DNA of 35,449 nucleotides, from positions 1 through 35,449 of the forward strand of contig JAJRWX010000064.1 of assembly GCA_024276605.1 (NCBI GenBank). The letters are read 5' to 3'. The DNA comes from Planctomycetota bacterium. GTDB lineage: Bacteria > Planctomycetota > Phycisphaerae > UBA1845. The position numbers were made by a program, and so were the translations under genes. The notes below the pieces were generated by a model. It saw only the letters and a list, made by a program, of their open reading frames with translations, ran no database searches and was not told where the DNA came from. Positions 34,601-35,449 of this stretch are shown in pieces (the stretch's first letter is position 1; each line of letters starts with the position of its first letter).

Positions 34601-35182
34601 ATGAGGAACATGAAAGTAGCTTTGAATTTGGGATGTACGATGGTTTTTGTATTCGCCGTCACTTCGGCACATGCCCAGAGCGCAATTTCGCAGACCGAAC
34701 CCACCTATTTTGTGAAACCGAAACAAGCTTCAGTACTCCCAGGGAGTACGCTTGTTGTGGATGTCTTCCTAGCTAACGCTACTGATATTGGTGCTGTTCA
34801 AATTCAAGTAGTTGCCAACGATCAGCAAAACAACAAGCTCGCCATGACCAGCATCACTGTTGACGAGCAGTCGCCTCTTTTTCTGTTTGGTTCCGATCAG
34901 ATCGTCAAGGCTATCGACACAAAAGGTGAACGCATTGCTTTGGTGAAATATAACGGTGGCGTGACCGCCCCTACATCCAAGCCCAAGTATATATGTACAT
35001 TCTCTTTCGATGTGCCTGCCGATGCCACTGGTTCAGTCAGTGTTGGTGTAGCTGCAGGTCAAGAGACGATGCTACTTATTTCGAGTGGTGCGGAAAGAAC
35101 TTATACGGTCAGCAGCCCGGTAACTGTAGAGGTCGTCACGGATCGCGTACGTTCTATCAAAAAAGGTCGAAGCACACGATAG
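34601..35182 (+). CDS. Secreted cohesin-like protein
   Basis: A 193-residue exported protein. AAGGAG lies seven bases before the ATG at 34601. The signal peptide covers about residues 1-26 (VALNLGCTMVFVFAVTSAHA). The mature part is beta-rich and has the look of a cohesin domain: KPKQASVLPGSTLVVDVFLAN at the start, GAVQIQVVAND, and CTFSFDVPADATGSVSVGV at the third quarter. Cohesins bind dockerins; a dockerin-like loop is present in the metalloprotease at 3638. The tail is basic (RVRSIKKGRSTR). It may belong to a cell-surface assembly, but the domain assignment is tentative. Confidence 0.65.
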   Translation: MRNMKVALNLGCTMVFVFAVTSAHAQSAISQTEPTYFVKPKQASVLPGSTLVVDVFLANATDIGAVQIQVVANDQQNNKLAMTSITVDEQSPLFLFGSDQIVKAIDTKGERIALVKYNGGVTAPTSKPKYICTFSFDVPADATGSVSVGVAAGQETMLLISSGAERTYTVSSPVTVEVVTDRVRSIKKGRSTR

Positions 35183-35252
35183 CAGCGAAGTTATAATACA
35201 ACGCTGAAACGGCCATTCGTGGGTCGTTCTCAACCCAATGCAAGGAAATTCC

Positions 35253-35285
35253 AAGACTACCCCTTTTACGGGGTGGTCTTTTTTT
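35253..35285 (+). terminator. Strong intrinsic terminator
   Basis: AAGACTACCCC (35253-35263) pairs with GGGGTGGTCTT (35270-35280) through 11 base pairs, one of them a T-G wobble, with loop TTTTAC and a run of seven T (35279-35285). It ends the cohesin-like gene 70 bases after its stop. On the minus strand no T-run follows the hairpin. Confidence 0.92.
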
Positions 35286-35290
35286 AGTGC

Positions 35291-35310
35291 GCGCGTCATG
35301 CCTGACGCGC
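35291..35310. repeat. Perfect 8-bp hairpin beside the intron end
   Basis: GCGCGTCA (35291-35298) and TGACGCGC (35303-35310) are exact reverse complements with loop TGCC. It fills the space between the terminator and the start of the group II intron 3' end, so it may be part of the intron's insertion site. Confidence 0.75.
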
Positions 35311-35449
35311 CTCGGGTAGGAGGCGGGGTTGCCCCCGCCGTCCTCCCACACCACCGTGCGTACGGTTCCGTACACGGCGGTTCAGTTGGAACACGCCAAT
35401 CGCCGTGATTCCTGGATGAAGCTCACGAGACCAAGCTGACGCAGGTAGC
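35311..35449 (-). mobile_element. Group II intron, 3' end (domains V and VI), truncated by window
   Basis: On the minus strand, about 35383-35349 folds as domain V: AACCGCCGUGUACG, loop GAAC, CGUACGCACGGUGGUG. About 35348-35313 forms domain VI: GGGAGGACGGCGGGG, loop GCAA, CCCCGCCUCCUACCC, with an unpaired A near its 3' end as branch point, and CUACCCGA as the intron end. This arrangement is standard for bacterial group II introns. A minus-strand frame, YLRQLGLVSFIQESRRLACS, stops at 35382-35384 and could be the C-terminus of the intron-encoded reverse transcriptase; the rest is beyond the window. The intron class is not certain. Confidence 0.8.

Noticed and set aside
1-35449. CRISPR arrays, tRNA or rRNA genes
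   Set aside because: No regularly spaced direct repeats and no tRNA or rRNA signature stretches were found by eye.

Overview
The window is a stretch of bacterial chromosome with roughly balanced GC. It most likely comes from an uncultured member of the Planctomycetota, close to the Phycisphaerae. This assignment is an inference. It rests on the secreted Cys-rich metalloprotease with a dockerin-like calcium loop (3638-5764), a cohesin-like secreted protein (34601-35182), a Gram-negative type Mla lipid transport operon, and many small palindromic repeats between genes. UGA is an ordinary stop here (for example in fbp and copA), so the code is standard.

Layout. 1-124: one end of a small inverted-repeat element. 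125-3125: PHP phosphoesterase, alpha/beta hydrolase, panD and a DUF4405-like membrane protein. 3126-3637: a gene-free stretch full of palindromes. 3638-8048: secreted metalloprotease and a GT-C glycosyltransferase fused to TPRs. 8219-12234: a tight operon of lipoprotein, STAS protein, MlaE, MlaF and MlaD; a second copy of the small element sits inside the lipoprotein signal peptide. 12231-15564 (minus): GH20 hexosaminidase and a sodium:solute symporter. 15651-20042: solitary DNA methyltransferase, nitroreductase, class I fructose-1,6-bisphosphatase, a Fis-like regulator and an unknown protein. 20148-23043 (minus): lipoprotein, histidine kinase and formyltransferase operon. 23389-28609: ferritin-like protein, NAD synthetase (minus), CopZ-like chaperone, copper P-type ATPase and a small acidic-tailed membrane protein. 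28619-31612 (minus): membrane glycosyltransferase, ACT-domain protein and GT2 glycosyltransferase. 31702-35182: a secreted helical protein, a selenocysteine-containing thioredoxin-fold protein and a cohesin-like protein, closed by a strong terminator. 35311-35449: the 3' end of a minus-strand group II intron that continues past the window.

Main discovery. At 32996-32998 an in-frame UGA replaces the first Cys of a TlpA-type WCxxC motif, giving WUxxC. The frame stays open for about 411 codons. A SECIS-like hairpin (33017-33031) with G in its loop starts 18 bases after the UGA. The protein also carries TPRs and a C-terminal domain with a Cx6C pair, so it may be a self-contained periplasmic redox relay.

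Second discovery. A 174-bp insertion (element plus one CTAG copy) splits the signal peptide of the first gene of the Mla operon, exactly in frame. Removing it restores a textbook lipoprotein signal. Three other families of short palindromic repeats are present, one copy of which is flanked by an 11-bp direct repeat.
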